Of a stretch of 13,996 bases of DNA, positions 6,427-13,257 are shown piece after piece. Position 1 is the first letter of the stretch; each line of letters begins with the position of its first letter. The DNA lies in NCBI GenBank assembly GCA_019310665.1, contig JAFDDW010000009.1, forward strand, positions 1-13,996, read 5' to 3'. This DNA is from Deltaproteobacteria bacterium (GTDB taxonomy: Bacteria; Desulfobacterota; Desulfobacteria; Desulfobacterales; JAFDCJ01). Under the pieces are notes generated by a model, which saw nothing but the letters and a program-made list of their open reading frames with translations, was not told where the DNA came from and did not search any database. A program made the position numbers and the translations under genes.

Positions 6427-6984
6427 TCATCTATCATTCGCATTAGTATCATTCCACCATTCATCTCGATTTGTCTGCATAACGGCCTTACCAATTTTTT
6501 TTCCGGTTTTGGTTTGAAGCCGGTCGATGACATTCTGAATCCAGGTTTTGGGCGGTTCATAACCAATATCTATCAGATCTTTTAACTCCAGGATGAGTGC
6601 TATCTGGTCGGCGTCGCGGGCAAGTCTGGCCTCGGCGGTGCGACCGTCATTAAACTCCTGGGTGAGCTCCACCAGATTGTGTCCAAACGAAAGTCCGGCG
6701 GTTGCATCTTCAAGGGCTTTGTTTTCGTCCGCGGTGACATATTTTTTATGAACTGTGTTGAGATCACCGATTCTGGCTTCCGCAAGATCATGAACCAGAC
6801 ACATATTGATCAGTTTCAGGGCATCCACCTCAGGCAACAGCTGTGACATCACATAGGCAATAAAAGTGGTACTGAAAGAATGCTCCGCCACAGATTCTTT
6901 ACCGGCACCGAGAAAATGGTATCCGGACCTGGGAATCTCTTTCAATATTTTGGCTTCAAATAATAAATTGGCAATTTTTTTCAT
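6427..6984 (-). CDS. HD-domain phosphohydrolase (HDDC2/YfbR-like 5'-nucleotidase)
   Basis: This 185-residue cytoplasmic metal-dependent phosphohydrolase carries the HD signature in order: His35 (SVAEHSF), His65-Asp66 (VHDLAEARIGD) and a distal Asp124/Asp126 (RDADQIA). The AEHS, HDLAEA and GD pattern is that of the HDDC2/YfbR group, whose studied members dephosphorylate deoxynucleoside 5'-monophosphates. The length fits that group. The exact substrate here is an inference. The ATG has AAGGA ~5-6 nt upstream. It stands alone as a monocistron, flanked on both sides by heptamer arrays; 340 bp separate it from frdC. Confidence 0.85.
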   Translation of the reverse strand: MKKIANLLFEAKILKEIPRSGYHFLGAGKESVAEHSFSTTFIAYVMSQLLPEVDALKLINMCLVHDLAEARIGDLNTVHKKYVTADENKALEDATAGLSFGHNLVELTQEFNDGRTAEARLARDADQIALILELKDLIDIGYEPPKTWIQNVIDRLQTKTGKKIGKAVMQTNRDEWWNDTNANDR

Positions 6985-7058
6985 GGCAGTCCTTCGTCGC
7001 TGATTTGATTTTGTTTGGGTTAACTTTCTGTTTGCTGACTACGGAATAATCGAGCCAT

Positions 7059-7200
7059 GATACTCGATATTCGATACTCGATTCTCGATGACATTCTGAC
7101 CGGTCGGCAAATGCAGTTCATCGAGTATCGAGTATCCAGTATCTAACATCGAGTATCCAGCATCGAGCATCCAGGTGCCAGTAACCAGTGACCAGTAACC
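7059..7200. repeat. Inverted CTCGATA heptamer arrays plus a CCAGTAA heptamer array
   Basis: The left arm 7059-7090 consists of units like ACTCGAT, ATTCGAT and TCTCGAT. The right arm from 7119 to ~7170 carries the inverse CATCGAGTATCGAGTATCCAG and related units. The arms are complementary over ~25 bp with few mismatches around a 28-bp spacer. The 9-mer TGACATTCT occurs in the spacer (7089-7097) and again at 7203-7211. A second array in 7-bp register, CCAGTAA-CCAGTGA-CCAGTAA, follows at 7178-7198. It lies between the divergent HD-domain gene and the tol promoter. Confidence 0.82.
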
Positions 7201-7273
7201 TGTGACATTCTTAGTTCCCAGCACAATCGAAGGCAAGCTAAAAGTTACGGCAGATACCAAAAATCCAAATATG

Positions 7274-7300
7274 TTGACACTCTGTCCATTTTCATATAAT
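7274..7300 (+). promoter_or_regulatory. Candidate sigma-70 promoter of the tolQRA operon
   Basis: TTGACA (7274-7279) and TATAAT (7295-7300) are both exact consensus hexamers. The spacer is only 15 bp against the usual 16-18, so strength is uncertain. It sits in an AT-rich tract after the repeat block. A start near 7307 would give a leader of ~160 nt before tolQ. Confidence 0.6.
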
Positions 7301-7374
7301 TTAAAATAATTAAAACAGAAAGTTATTTCACTTGTTTACTGTTGATTTGTTCTTATATTCCAGATTATCTAAAA

Positions 7375-7406
7375 ATCCGAAACGTTATTGTTTAAATGTT
7401 TCGGAT
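7375..7406 (+). promoter_or_regulatory. 12-bp hairpin in the tolQ leader
   Basis: ATCCGAAACGTT (7375-7386) and AATGTTTCGGAT (7395-7406) pair over 12 positions with one G-U, around an 8-nt loop. No T run follows directly (CCTTTACAA), so a simple terminator is unlikely. It could be an operator, an mRNA-stability element or part of an attenuator. It ends 63 nt before the tolQ ATG. Confidence 0.55.
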
Positions 7407-7469
7407 CCTTTACAATTATCCACCCATCTATACGGGGCAAAGTCCCTGGATTAAAGAACGGAGTGTTAT

Positions 7470-8207
7470 ATGACGGTTGCTCAGATCGATTTGATTCACA
7501 TGATTAGTAATGCCGGCCTCGTCGTACAGCTAGTTTTGCTCACCTTGCTGTTTTTTTCAGTTACTTCCTGGGCAATTATTTTAATCAAATCCCGCTATAT
7601 CAAACGGGCTTTCAAGCAATCTTCTGAATTTAATGAGTTTTTCTGGAAAAGCCGTGATTTGTCAAACGCCTTTGCCAGAGCCAAACAGCTTCATGGCAGT
7701 CCGCTGGCCAGAATATTTCGTATCGGTTATGCGGAATTAAAAAAAACGAGTCAATCCGGCAGCCCGTCACCTGCCACACCATCCCAGGCGAACGGGGGAA
7801 ATCTGCCGTTTGACACAAAATTTGCCGGAATAGACAATGTCAAACGCGCCCTGCGCCGGGCGATCAACACTGAAATGACCCGAATGACACAAATGGTTCC
7901 CTTCCTGGCAACCACCGGCAACACAACGCCATTTATCGGGTTGTTCGGGACCGTCTGGGGGATCATGAACTCATTTCATGGAATCGGACTAAGAGGCTCG
8001 GCCAGCCTGGCAGTCGTGGCACCCGGTATTTCAGAAGCGCTTGTGGCAACTGCCGCGGGACTGGCGGCCGCCATCCCGGCCGTTATCGCGTTTAACCATT
8101 TTATGAATAAAATCCGGATCGTCGAGACTGAGCTGCACAGCTTTTCGGCTGACTTTCTCAACATCATTGAACGTGATATTCTGAGGATCGAGAGGAGAAG
8201 GCAATGA
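7470..8207 (+). CDS. tolQ: Tol-Pal system proton channel subunit TolQ
   Basis: TolQ belongs to the MotA/TolQ/ExbB family. With TolR it forms the proton-driven stator that energises TolA in the inner membrane. The 245-residue protein has three predicted membrane helices: ~15-38, ~142-168 and ~180-210. The conserved core TPFIGLFGTVWGIMNSF is followed by a segment reading LAVVAPGISEALVATAAGLAAAIPAV. The cytoplasmic loop contains an odd Ser/Pro/Gly/Asn-rich insert at ~94-113 before the usual NVKRALRRAI segment. GGAG lies ~7 nt upstream of the ATG. The stop overlaps the tolR start (ATGA). ybgC, often upstream of tolQ, is absent here. ExbB is the alternative name for such proteins, but the adjacent tolB and pal favour TolQ. 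Confidence 0.93.
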   Translation: MTVAQIDLIHMISNAGLVVQLVLLTLLFFSVTSWAIILIKSRYIKRAFKQSSEFNEFFWKSRDLSNAFARAKQLHGSPLARIFRIGYAELKKTSQSGSPSPATPSQANGGNLPFDTKFAGIDNVKRALRRAINTEMTRMTQMVPFLATTGNTTPFIGLFGTVWGIMNSFHGIGLRGSASLAVVAPGISEALVATAAGLAAAIPAVIAFNHFMNKIRIVETELHSFSADFLNIIERDILRIERRRQ

Positions 8208-8647
8208 TGACCGGCGGCAACAGCCAAGAACTGATGTCTGAGATTAACGTGACGCCCTTTGTGGATGTCATGCTGGTACTCTTGATCATTTTCATGGTTA
8301 CCGCACCGATGATGATCCAGGGGTTAAATGTTGATTTGCCTGAGGCATCGGCCCAACCCCTTGATTCAGAGAAGGAACATCTTATCATCACCATTGACAA
8401 AGACCATCAGGTTCACATCAACGAATATCAGGTCGCCCTAGACTCCTTGAGTGCAAGGCTGATTAAAATTCTTCAAAGTCGCGGCGATCGGGAGGTCTAC
8501 CTCAAAGCGGATAAGAACATCCCCTATGGAATCGTTGTGCAGGTGATGGCAGAGATTAAAGGGGCGGGAGTTGAACAGCTGGGCATGATCACCGAACCGG
8601 CGGTCATCGAAAAGATACGCGACGCAAAAAAATCTAAAGGCCAATGA
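8204..8647 (+). CDS. tolR: Tol-Pal system protein TolR
   Basis: This ExbD/TolR-family partner of TolQ has 147 residues. A short cytoplasmic N-terminus carries the family motif MSEINVTPFVDVMLVLLIIFMV. Asp21 is in the position of the protonatable aspartate inside the single membrane helix (~19-38). The C-terminal periplasmic domain (~50-140) has the usual LxADKxxPYGxVVxVM form, here LKADKNIPYGIVVQVM. A strong GGAGAAGG sits just upstream of the ATG-ATG start; either ATG could be used. It overlaps tolQ and tolA by 4 nt each, so the three should be translated in a coupled way. Confidence 0.93.
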   Translation: MMTGGNSQELMSEINVTPFVDVMLVLLIIFMVTAPMMIQGLNVDLPEASAQPLDSEKEHLIITIDKDHQVHINEYQVALDSLSARLIKILQSRGDREVYLKADKNIPYGIVVQVMAEIKGAGVEQLGMITEPAVIEKIRDAKKSKGQ

Positions 8648-9573
8648 AAAAAAAAACATATGCTCATGCGTATCCGCTGGCGACGGACTCCGTTTCCCGC
8701 ACCATGGTGCTATATTTTGGGATATCGCTGGTAATTCATTTGATTTTATTTGGTTCAGTGGCATTTTGGCCGGCAACTGCACCGAAACCAAGGCTTTTGC
8801 CGGGATCAATTAGTGTTAATTTGGTGTCGCTACCCGGGCCGCCGTCCGCGGCACCGGCGCCGGTTGCAGCGTCCAAACCGGAAGCCAAGCCTGTGGTAGC
8901 ACCTAAAAAAGAAGTCAAAACAGCGCCCATTGAAAACGTGGTCGAAATACCACCACCCCAAAAGCTGCCGGAGATAAAAAAACCGAAGAAAACAGTTTCA
9001 CTGACGCCGAAACCAAAGAAAATAAAGCCCAAAAAGTCTTTGAAGAAAAAAACGCAGGATCGTCAGAAAATGATCGATCAAGCGTTGACCAAGGTCAAAA
9101 AGAAGGTTAAAAAATCGGAAACGGATTCCGTCAGCCAGGCCATTGAGCGTTTGAAAAAGAAGGTTGAACAAACCGAAGCCGCAGGGACTCAAACCGGTTC
9201 GACCGGCAAAGCAGTCACCGGTGCGGGGGGGGGCGGTATACCCGGAGCATCCGGTTCCGGCGGTCGGCGGACACTGGAACTTATTGATCTGTACAGAATT
9301 GAGATTGCCTTTCAGGTAGAAAGAAACTGGGCCTTTTCGCAGCAGTTGGCCGGTGATGACCAGACGCTGCAGGTCAGCCTGGTGTTTAAGGTTATGCCAG
9401 GCGGTGAAATTACCGACATCAGATTTACGGAACGCTCCGGCAACTCATATTTAGATGAATCGGCCTATCGGGCGATCGTTAAGGCCGACCCGGTTTCACG
9501 CCATCCTGACGGCATCCGGACGCCCTATGTGACGATGGGGGTCCGATTCACGCCGGAAGGTATCAGAAACTGA
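8644..9573 (+). CDS. tolA: TolA/TonB-type periplasm-spanning energy transducer
   Basis: This 309-residue protein links the TolQR motor to the periplasm. A cytoplasmic N-terminus (~1-20) precedes one membrane helix (~21-42). Then comes a long Pro/Lys/Ala-rich extended region (~48-180), a Gly/Ser/Thr hinge (~181-208) and a C-terminal TonB/TolA-like domain (~211-309: LYRIEIAFQVERNW through YRAIVKADPVSRHP). Position after tolQR and before tolB-pal supports TolA over TonB, although the C-terminus looks TonB-like. Two homopolymers stand out: ten A directly after the ATG's TG, and nine G at 9225-9233 in the Gly hinge (codons 194-197). Slippage at either would shift the frame. The start overlaps tolR by 4 nt. 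Confidence 0.88.
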   Translation: MKKKTYAHAYPLATDSVSRTMVLYFGISLVIHLILFGSVAFWPATAPKPRLLPGSISVNLVSLPGPPSAAPAPVAASKPEAKPVVAPKKEVKTAPIENVVEIPPPQKLPEIKKPKKTVSLTPKPKKIKPKKSLKKKTQDRQKMIDQALTKVKKKVKKSETDSVSQAIERLKKKVEQTEAAGTQTGSTGKAVTGAGGGGIPGASGSGGRRTLELIDLYRIEIAFQVERNWAFSQQLAGDDQTLQVSLVFKVMPGGEITDIRFTERSGNSYLDESAYRAIVKADPVSRHPDGIRTPYVTMGVRFTPEGIRN

Positions 9574-9593
9574 AGGTTTCAGAATTTTATAGG

Positions 9594-9616
9594 GGACGAG
9601 TACGAGGACGAAGTCC
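9594..9616. repeat. Short GACGAG hexamer cluster downstream of tolA
   Basis: Three hexamers, GACGAG, TACGAG and GACGAA (9595-9612), end in GTCC, which can pair with GGAC as GGAC-GAA-GTCC (9606-9616). It lies 20 bp after the tolA stop, in the 203-bp gap before tolB. No T run follows. Confidence 0.5.
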
Positions 9617-9672
9617 ATACTCTGTAAGCGCGGGTGGAACTTAACGAAAATTACATTGGATTTCATTTTTAC

Positions 9673-9700
9673 TATGAGCGATGAGCTCTATGCTATGAGC
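9673..9700. repeat. TATGAGC heptamer array between tolA and tolB
   Basis: Four units in exact 7-bp register: TATGAGC (9673-9679), GATGAGC (9680-9686), TCTATGC (9687-9693) and TATGAGC (9694-9700). The same heptamer in the opposite orientation (GCTCATA) makes up the array at 13243-13270, so the two bracket tolB-pal-cpoB-ruvC as a distant inverted pair. Confidence 0.75.
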
Positions 9701-9734
9701 TTTAATTTGCCTTGTCTTTGGACGTGAGCTGAGG

Positions 9735-9753
9735 TATTGAAACCACTTCAATA
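9735..9753 (+). promoter_or_regulatory. Perfect 7-bp inverted repeat before tolB
   Basis: TATTGAA (9735-9741) and TTCAATA (9747-9753) flank a 5-nt centre (ACCAC). It ends 23 bp before the tolB ATG. It could be a transcription-factor site or a small hairpin near the ribosome-binding region. No regulator can be named. Confidence 0.4.
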
Positions 9754-9776
9754 AAATTTACAACAGGGATACCGGA

Positions 9777-11117
9777 ATGAATGTTCGTTGGTTAAGATGC
9801 GTTGTTCTCTTTATTGCTGCAAATCTTTTAATCGGATCGGTCGTTTGTTTGGCGCAAAGTGACAAAGATCAATATGAATATATTGATATCAGTAATCCTT
9901 TTTTAAGAAAAATTCCTCTGGCGGTCCCCTTGTTTAAAAATGCAAACCGAACAGGGGAAGAAAAACGCCTGTCAGATTCATCTGCCGATTTACTTGCCGC
10001 CAGCCTGGAATTCACCGGTTATTTTAAATTGCTCGATCGCGGTGCATTTCTTTTCGATCCCCAAAAAGACGGCATTTTAACCCCCCAGATCAATTTTGCC
10101 AACTGGACCGTTATCGGCGCCGAACTTTTGATTACCGGGAGTCTCAAAGAATCCGGCGACAACATTACGATGGAACTGCGCCTTTTTGACACCTTCAAGG
10201 CGCGGCGAATTATCGGCAAAAAATACACCGGGAAAAAAGCGGACCAGCGTCGTATGATCCATCGATTTTGCAGTGAGGTCATCAAGTACCTCACGGGTAA
10301 GCCGGGCGTTTTCGGAAGCAAAATCGCCTTTGTTTCCACCGGGTCAGGAAATAAAGAGATTTACAGCTGCGCCTTTGATGGTTATAATCCACACCAGATG
10401 ACCCGAAACCATTCGATTTCCTTATTTCCGGCCTGGTCCTCTGATGGAAGATATCTGGCCTATACATCTTATAAAAAGGGAAAGCCGGACCTATTTATTA
10501 AAAACCTGGCCGAAGTGCAGGAAACGACCATCAATAAAAAAGGCCTCAACATAACGCCTGCGTGGGTGCCTGGTAAATTTGAATTGGCGGCCACACTTTC
10601 CTTTTCAGGTGACCAGGAAATTTATCTGTTGACTGGATCGGGGAAAGTTATTAAAAGGTTAACAAACCTTCGGGGAATCGATGTATCACCTACCTGGTCG
10701 CCGGACGGTAAAAAGTTTGCTTTTGTTTCCAATCGGTCGGGTTCTCCGCAAGTTTATGTCCAGGATCTGGCCTCAGGAAAGGTCAGGCGATTGACTTACG
10801 AGGGTAACTACAATACCCAGCCCAACTGGTCTCCGCAGGGTGACAAAATCGCATATGCGTCCGTGGTGGACGGACGTCGCAATATTGTTGTGATGGGTTT
10901 TGATGGCCGGGGACTACTCCAATTGACCCACGAATCCGGAGATAACGAAGCGCCGGCATGGTCACCTGACGGAAGTCTTATTGCCTTTAGTTCAAACCGT
11001 GAGGGTCCTTTTCGAATATATGTGATGACTGCGTTTGGAACTGATCAACGCCGTTTGCTGGTTATGACCGGTGAGCAAACAAACCCAAAATGGTCAATGA
11101 ATGCTTTCAATAACTGA
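9777..11117 (+). CDS. tolB: Tol-Pal system beta-propeller protein TolB
   Basis: TolB is a periplasmic protein that binds Pal and TolA during outer-membrane constriction at division. The 446-residue product begins with a signal peptide (~1-27, MNVRWLRCVVLFIAANLL then an AQ-type cleavage region). A TolB N-terminal domain (~35-180) follows. The C-terminal beta-propeller is made of PD40-type repeats, seen as the recurring PxWSxDGxxxAYxS motif: FPAWSSDGRYLAYTS, SPTWSPDGKKFAFVS, QPNWSPQGDKIAYAS and APAWSPDGSLIAFSS. The length is close to the family norm. AGGG lies ~9 nt before the ATG, a weak match. The 203-bp repeat-containing gap after tolA makes a separate promoter or processed transcript plausible. 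Only 29 bp separate it from pal. Confidence 0.95.
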   Translation: MNVRWLRCVVLFIAANLLIGSVVCLAQSDKDQYEYIDISNPFLRKIPLAVPLFKNANRTGEEKRLSDSSADLLAASLEFTGYFKLLDRGAFLFDPQKDGILTPQINFANWTVIGAELLITGSLKESGDNITMELRLFDTFKARRIIGKKYTGKKADQRRMIHRFCSEVIKYLTGKPGVFGSKIAFVSTGSGNKEIYSCAFDGYNPHQMTRNHSISLFPAWSSDGRYLAYTSYKKGKPDLFIKNLAEVQETTINKKGLNITPAWVPGKFELAATLSFSGDQEIYLLTGSGKVIKRLTNLRGIDVSPTWSPDGKKFAFVSNRSGSPQVYVQDLASGKVRRLTYEGNYNTQPNWSPQGDKIAYASVVDGRRNIVVMGFDGRGLLQLTHESGDNEAPAWSPDGSLIAFSSNREGPFRIYVMTAFGTDQRRLLVMTGEQTNPKWSMNAFNN

Positions 11118-11146
11118 TGTATTTCCACATGTGAAAGGAGGAAAAA

Positions 11147-11656
11147 ATGCAAAAGAAGAAATGGATTTTTCTGGCCCTGGTGTTGGTAATTCCTGGATTG
11201 ATGTTTTCCGTTTCCTGTCAAAAGAAGCTGGTTGATGCATCACCGGAACCGATGGCCAAAGAAGAGCCGAAAGAGGAAGTGGTCGTTAAAGAGGAGGCCC
11301 CGGTTGCTTACAAGGCGCCGAGTATAATTATGCAGGAGGATATTTATTTTGAGTTTGATAAAGCCATGCTTACTCCGGCGGCCCAGGACAATTTGCTTCG
11401 CAAAGCCGAATGGTTGCGCGAAAATTCGGACACCACGGTGACCATTGAGGGCCATTGTGATGCCCGGGGTACCAACGAGTACAACCTTGCATTGGGTGAC
11501 AGACGGGCTGAGAGTGCCAAAGCATTTCTGGTTGATCTCGGTATTTCCGCTTCCCGCTTAACCACTATCAGCTACGGGGAAGAGCGCCCGGTTTGCAACC
11601 AGCAAAATGATGAGTGCTGGGCCAAAAACAGGCGTGACAACTTTGTTGTCAATTAA
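11147..11656 (+). CDS. pal: Peptidoglycan-associated lipoprotein Pal
   Basis: Pal is an outer-membrane lipoprotein that grips peptidoglycan and is the outer target of the Tol motor. The 169-residue precursor has a lipoprotein signal peptide ending at Cys24 (lipobox SVSC). A Pro/Glu/Lys/Val-rich tether follows (~30-58). The OmpA-like domain (~63-169) begins IYFEFDKAMLTPAA, contains the peptidoglycan-binding segment VTIEGHCDARGTNEYNLALG with its conserved Asp and Arg, and ends SYGEERPVC...NRRDNFVV. A near-perfect Shine-Dalgarno (AAAGGAGG, 11134-11141) sits 5 nt before the ATG, much stronger than for its neighbours. That fits high expression of an abundant lipoprotein. Confidence 0.96.
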   Translation: MQKKKWIFLALVLVIPGLMFSVSCQKKLVDASPEPMAKEEPKEEVVVKEEAPVAYKAPSIIMQEDIYFEFDKAMLTPAAQDNLLRKAEWLRENSDTTVTIEGHCDARGTNEYNLALGDRRAESAKAFLVDLGISASRLTTISYGEERPVCNQQNDECWAKNRRDNFVVN

Positions 11657-11712
11657 TCCAAATTTTCTAAATTTCAGAAAATACCGCTTTTCGAACTGTG
11701 GGTGACTATTAT

Positions 11713-11781
11713 AGGGTATTAACCCTGTGCGCTTTCACAAGACAGCAAGCACCGGCTTTTGGGCCGGTGCTTGCTGTCTTG
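11713..11781 (+). terminator. Small hairpin followed by a 19-bp perfect hairpin after pal
   Basis: AGGGT-ATTA-ACCCT (11713-11726) is followed by a perfect 19-bp stem. CAAGACAGCAAGCACCGGC (11738-11756) pairs with its exact reverse complement (11763-11781) around a TTTTGG loop. The stem is long and GC-rich. The bases after it (CAGCCAAACCC) are not a T run on the plus strand, so classic intrinsic termination is uncertain. It may instead be a partial terminator, an mRNA 3'-end stabiliser for pal or an RNase III site. It would disfavour starting cpoB upstream at 11698. Confidence 0.55.
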
Positions 11782-11801
11782 CAGCCAAACCCACCCCTGG
11801 C

Positions 11802-11854
11802 GGAGGGTTATTGGGTGAATTGCCTGGCGTCATTTGTACGGATAATAACCCTCC
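11802..11854 (+). promoter_or_regulatory. 11-bp inverted repeat in the cpoB leader
   Basis: GGAGGGTTATT (11802-11812) is the exact reverse complement of AATAACCCTCC (11844-11854), with a 31-nt loop. The right arm ends 17 nt before the proposed cpoB ATG at 11872. The upstream AGGGTATTA (11713-11721) could compete for the same TAATAACCCT strand, giving alternative structures. A leader-RNA control element is possible but unproven. Confidence 0.45.
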
Positions 11855-11871
11855 ATTTCAGTGATACCATT

Positions 11872-12753
11872 ATGAACAAATCAGTCATGAAATCGACCGT
11901 CATCGTCAATCTGGTGTTCTTTTTGTTATTGTCGGGCTGTGTCAGCCAGAATGAAGTTGCTTCCCTCGACACCCGCATGAGTGAGCTTGAAATTCGCAAC
12001 GCCGAAGCCAAAAAAAAGAATGCAGCGCTGAAATCAGGATTGCAAAGCCGCGAAAAAGAAGAACAGGCCCTGCGTCATCTGTCAGCTTCGCTACGGGCCA
12101 AAGTGAATGCTCTAAATGAAGAAATTCGAGCCTTAAGCGGACGGATTGAAGAACTCGAACATCTTTTAAACCGCCAGGAGCAAATGGATGCCGAGGGCGT
12201 GAAGGCTGAAGCGGATCGACTTGATAAGCTGTCTAAGTCCACCAAAACCAATGATGAACGTATTTATCGAATTGAACAGTATTTAAATTTCGAGCTGACC
12301 GCCACAAAAGAGGCGACTAAAAGGCCTACCGAGAAAACCGTTACAAAAATAATTCCTGCCGGCCGGACCAAAGAAGAACTCACCGAAGATCAAATTTATC
12401 GAACGGCGAAACAGGCCTTTGATCAGGGAGACTCTGATGCGGCCCGGAAAAAATTTCAGGAACTCATCGAGAAGTTTCCCAAATCTGAACGGGCCGACAA
12501 TGCCCAGTTTTGGATCGGTGAAATTTATTACCGTGAAAAGTGGTATGAAAAAGCCATTCTTGAATATCAGAAAGTGATCGAAAATTATCCCAAGGGCAAT
12601 AAAGTGCCGGCATCTCTTTTAAAACAAGGGCTTGCTTTTTTAAATTTAGGGGACAAAAAAAATTCCCGCCTTATTTTAGAAGAGCTCATCAAAAAGTATC
12701 CCAAATCGAACGAAGCCCAAATCGCCAAAGGTAAAGTGAAAAGTTTAAAATAA
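11872..12753 (+). CDS. cpoB: CpoB/YbgF-type cell-division coordinator, predicted lipoprotein
   Basis: CpoB links Tol-Pal constriction with peptidoglycan synthesis in the periplasm. With the ATG at 11872 the 293-residue product starts with a lipoprotein signal peptide ending at Cys23 (LLLSGC). The open frame extends up to 11698, but those codons would read through the hairpins and hide the signal peptide. A long charged coiled coil (~26-140) corresponds to the trimerisation region. After a linker, three tetratricopeptide repeats follow (~173-206, 210-243 and 247-280), each ending in a FPKSE, YPKGN or YPKSN turn. Classic CpoB has a cleaved signal peptide, so a lipid anchor is a variation seen in some delta-type relatives (recalled, not checked). 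No clear Shine-Dalgarno is visible. ruvC begins 6 bp after the stop. Confidence 0.88.
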   Translation: MNKSVMKSTVIVNLVFFLLLSGCVSQNEVASLDTRMSELEIRNAEAKKKNAALKSGLQSREKEEQALRHLSASLRAKVNALNEEIRALSGRIEELEHLLNRQEQMDAEGVKAEADRLDKLSKSTKTNDERIYRIEQYLNFELTATKEATKRPTEKTVTKIIPAGRTKEELTEDQIYRTAKQAFDQGDSDAARKKFQELIEKFPKSERADNAQFWIGEIYYREKWYEKAILEYQKVIENYPKGNKVPASLLKQGLAFLNLGDKKNSRLILEELIKKYPKSNEAQIAKGKVKSLK

Positions 12754-12759
12754 AACAGG

Positions 12760-13257
12760 ATGATAAAAATCATCGGTATAGATCCCGGCCTTTCGGCAAC
12801 CGGTGTCGGAATCGTTCGAGGAAAGGGGTCGAGGATAGAAGGCTATTCCTTTGGCAGTATAAATACCTCCAAAAACAACTCTTTGCCGCACCGTCTTGAT
12901 CATATTTATTCAAAACTGCTTCAGATCCTAAAAAATGAAAACCCCGACTTTATGGTGGTGGAGGATGTATTTTCTCTTCAAAAATATCCGAAATCCGGAA
13001 TAACTCTGGGTCAGGTCAGCGGAGTTGTCCTGCTGGCCGGCCATCGTGCCGGTGCGTCGTCTGTGGAGGTTCCTGTGCGTGAAGCCAAACAGGTTTTGAC
13101 CGGCAACGGAAATGCCAGCAAAAAGCAGTTGGAAGAATCAGTGCGACGTCGATTGAAACATACGACCCCCATAAGGCCGTTCCACGCATCTGATGCCCTA
13201 GGATTGGCTTTGATTGGATTTTACCGCTACCACGATATTGCAGCTAATAGCTCATAG
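12760..13257 (+). CDS. ruvC: Holliday junction endonuclease RuvC
   Basis: RuvC is a 165-residue dimeric nuclease that cuts four-way DNA junctions presented by RuvAB. The RNase H-like fold signature is intact: Asp8 (GIDPGLSATG), Glu68 (VVEDVF), and His142 with Asp145 (FHASDALGLAL). The His at the third position is the form known from Thermus RuvC; E. coli has Asp. The loop region LGQVSGVVLLA is also typical. The ATG follows the cpoB stop by only 6 bp, so expression is probably tied to the tol-pal transcript. The last five residues (AANSS) and the TAG stop are encoded by the heptamer array at 13243-13270, so the native C-terminus may have been altered by the repeat. Length is normal. Confidence 0.96.
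   Translation: MIKIIGIDPGLSATGVGIVRGKGSRIEGYSFGSINTSKNNSLPHRLDHIYSKLLQILKNENPDFMVVEDVFSLQKYPKSGITLGQVSGVVLLAGHRAGASSVEVPVREAKQVLTGNGNASKKQLEESVRRRLKHTTPIRPFHASDALGLALIGFYRYHDIAANSS

Noticed and set aside
6331..6585. 84-codon plus-strand frame beginning in the TTCGATG array
   Set aside because: Its N-terminus is a translation of heptamer repeats (IRCSTFNVRCSMFN pattern) and the remainder lies antisense to the HD-domain gene; a well-known type of spurious protein.
7059..7200. Possible CRISPR array
   Set aside because: Repeated units are 7 bp and contiguous, with no 25-40-bp repeats, unique spacers or cas genes.
7039..7260. 73-codon minus-strand frame over the CTCGATA arrays
   Set aside because: The LDAGYSMLDTGYSILD pattern is produced by the 7-bp repeat read in frame; no ribosome-binding site or domain.
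11698..11871. Extended N-terminus of cpoB (58 extra residues)
   Set aside because: It would be encoded by hairpin DNA and would place the lipoprotein signal peptide internally; the ATG at 11872 gives a normal LSGC lipobox.
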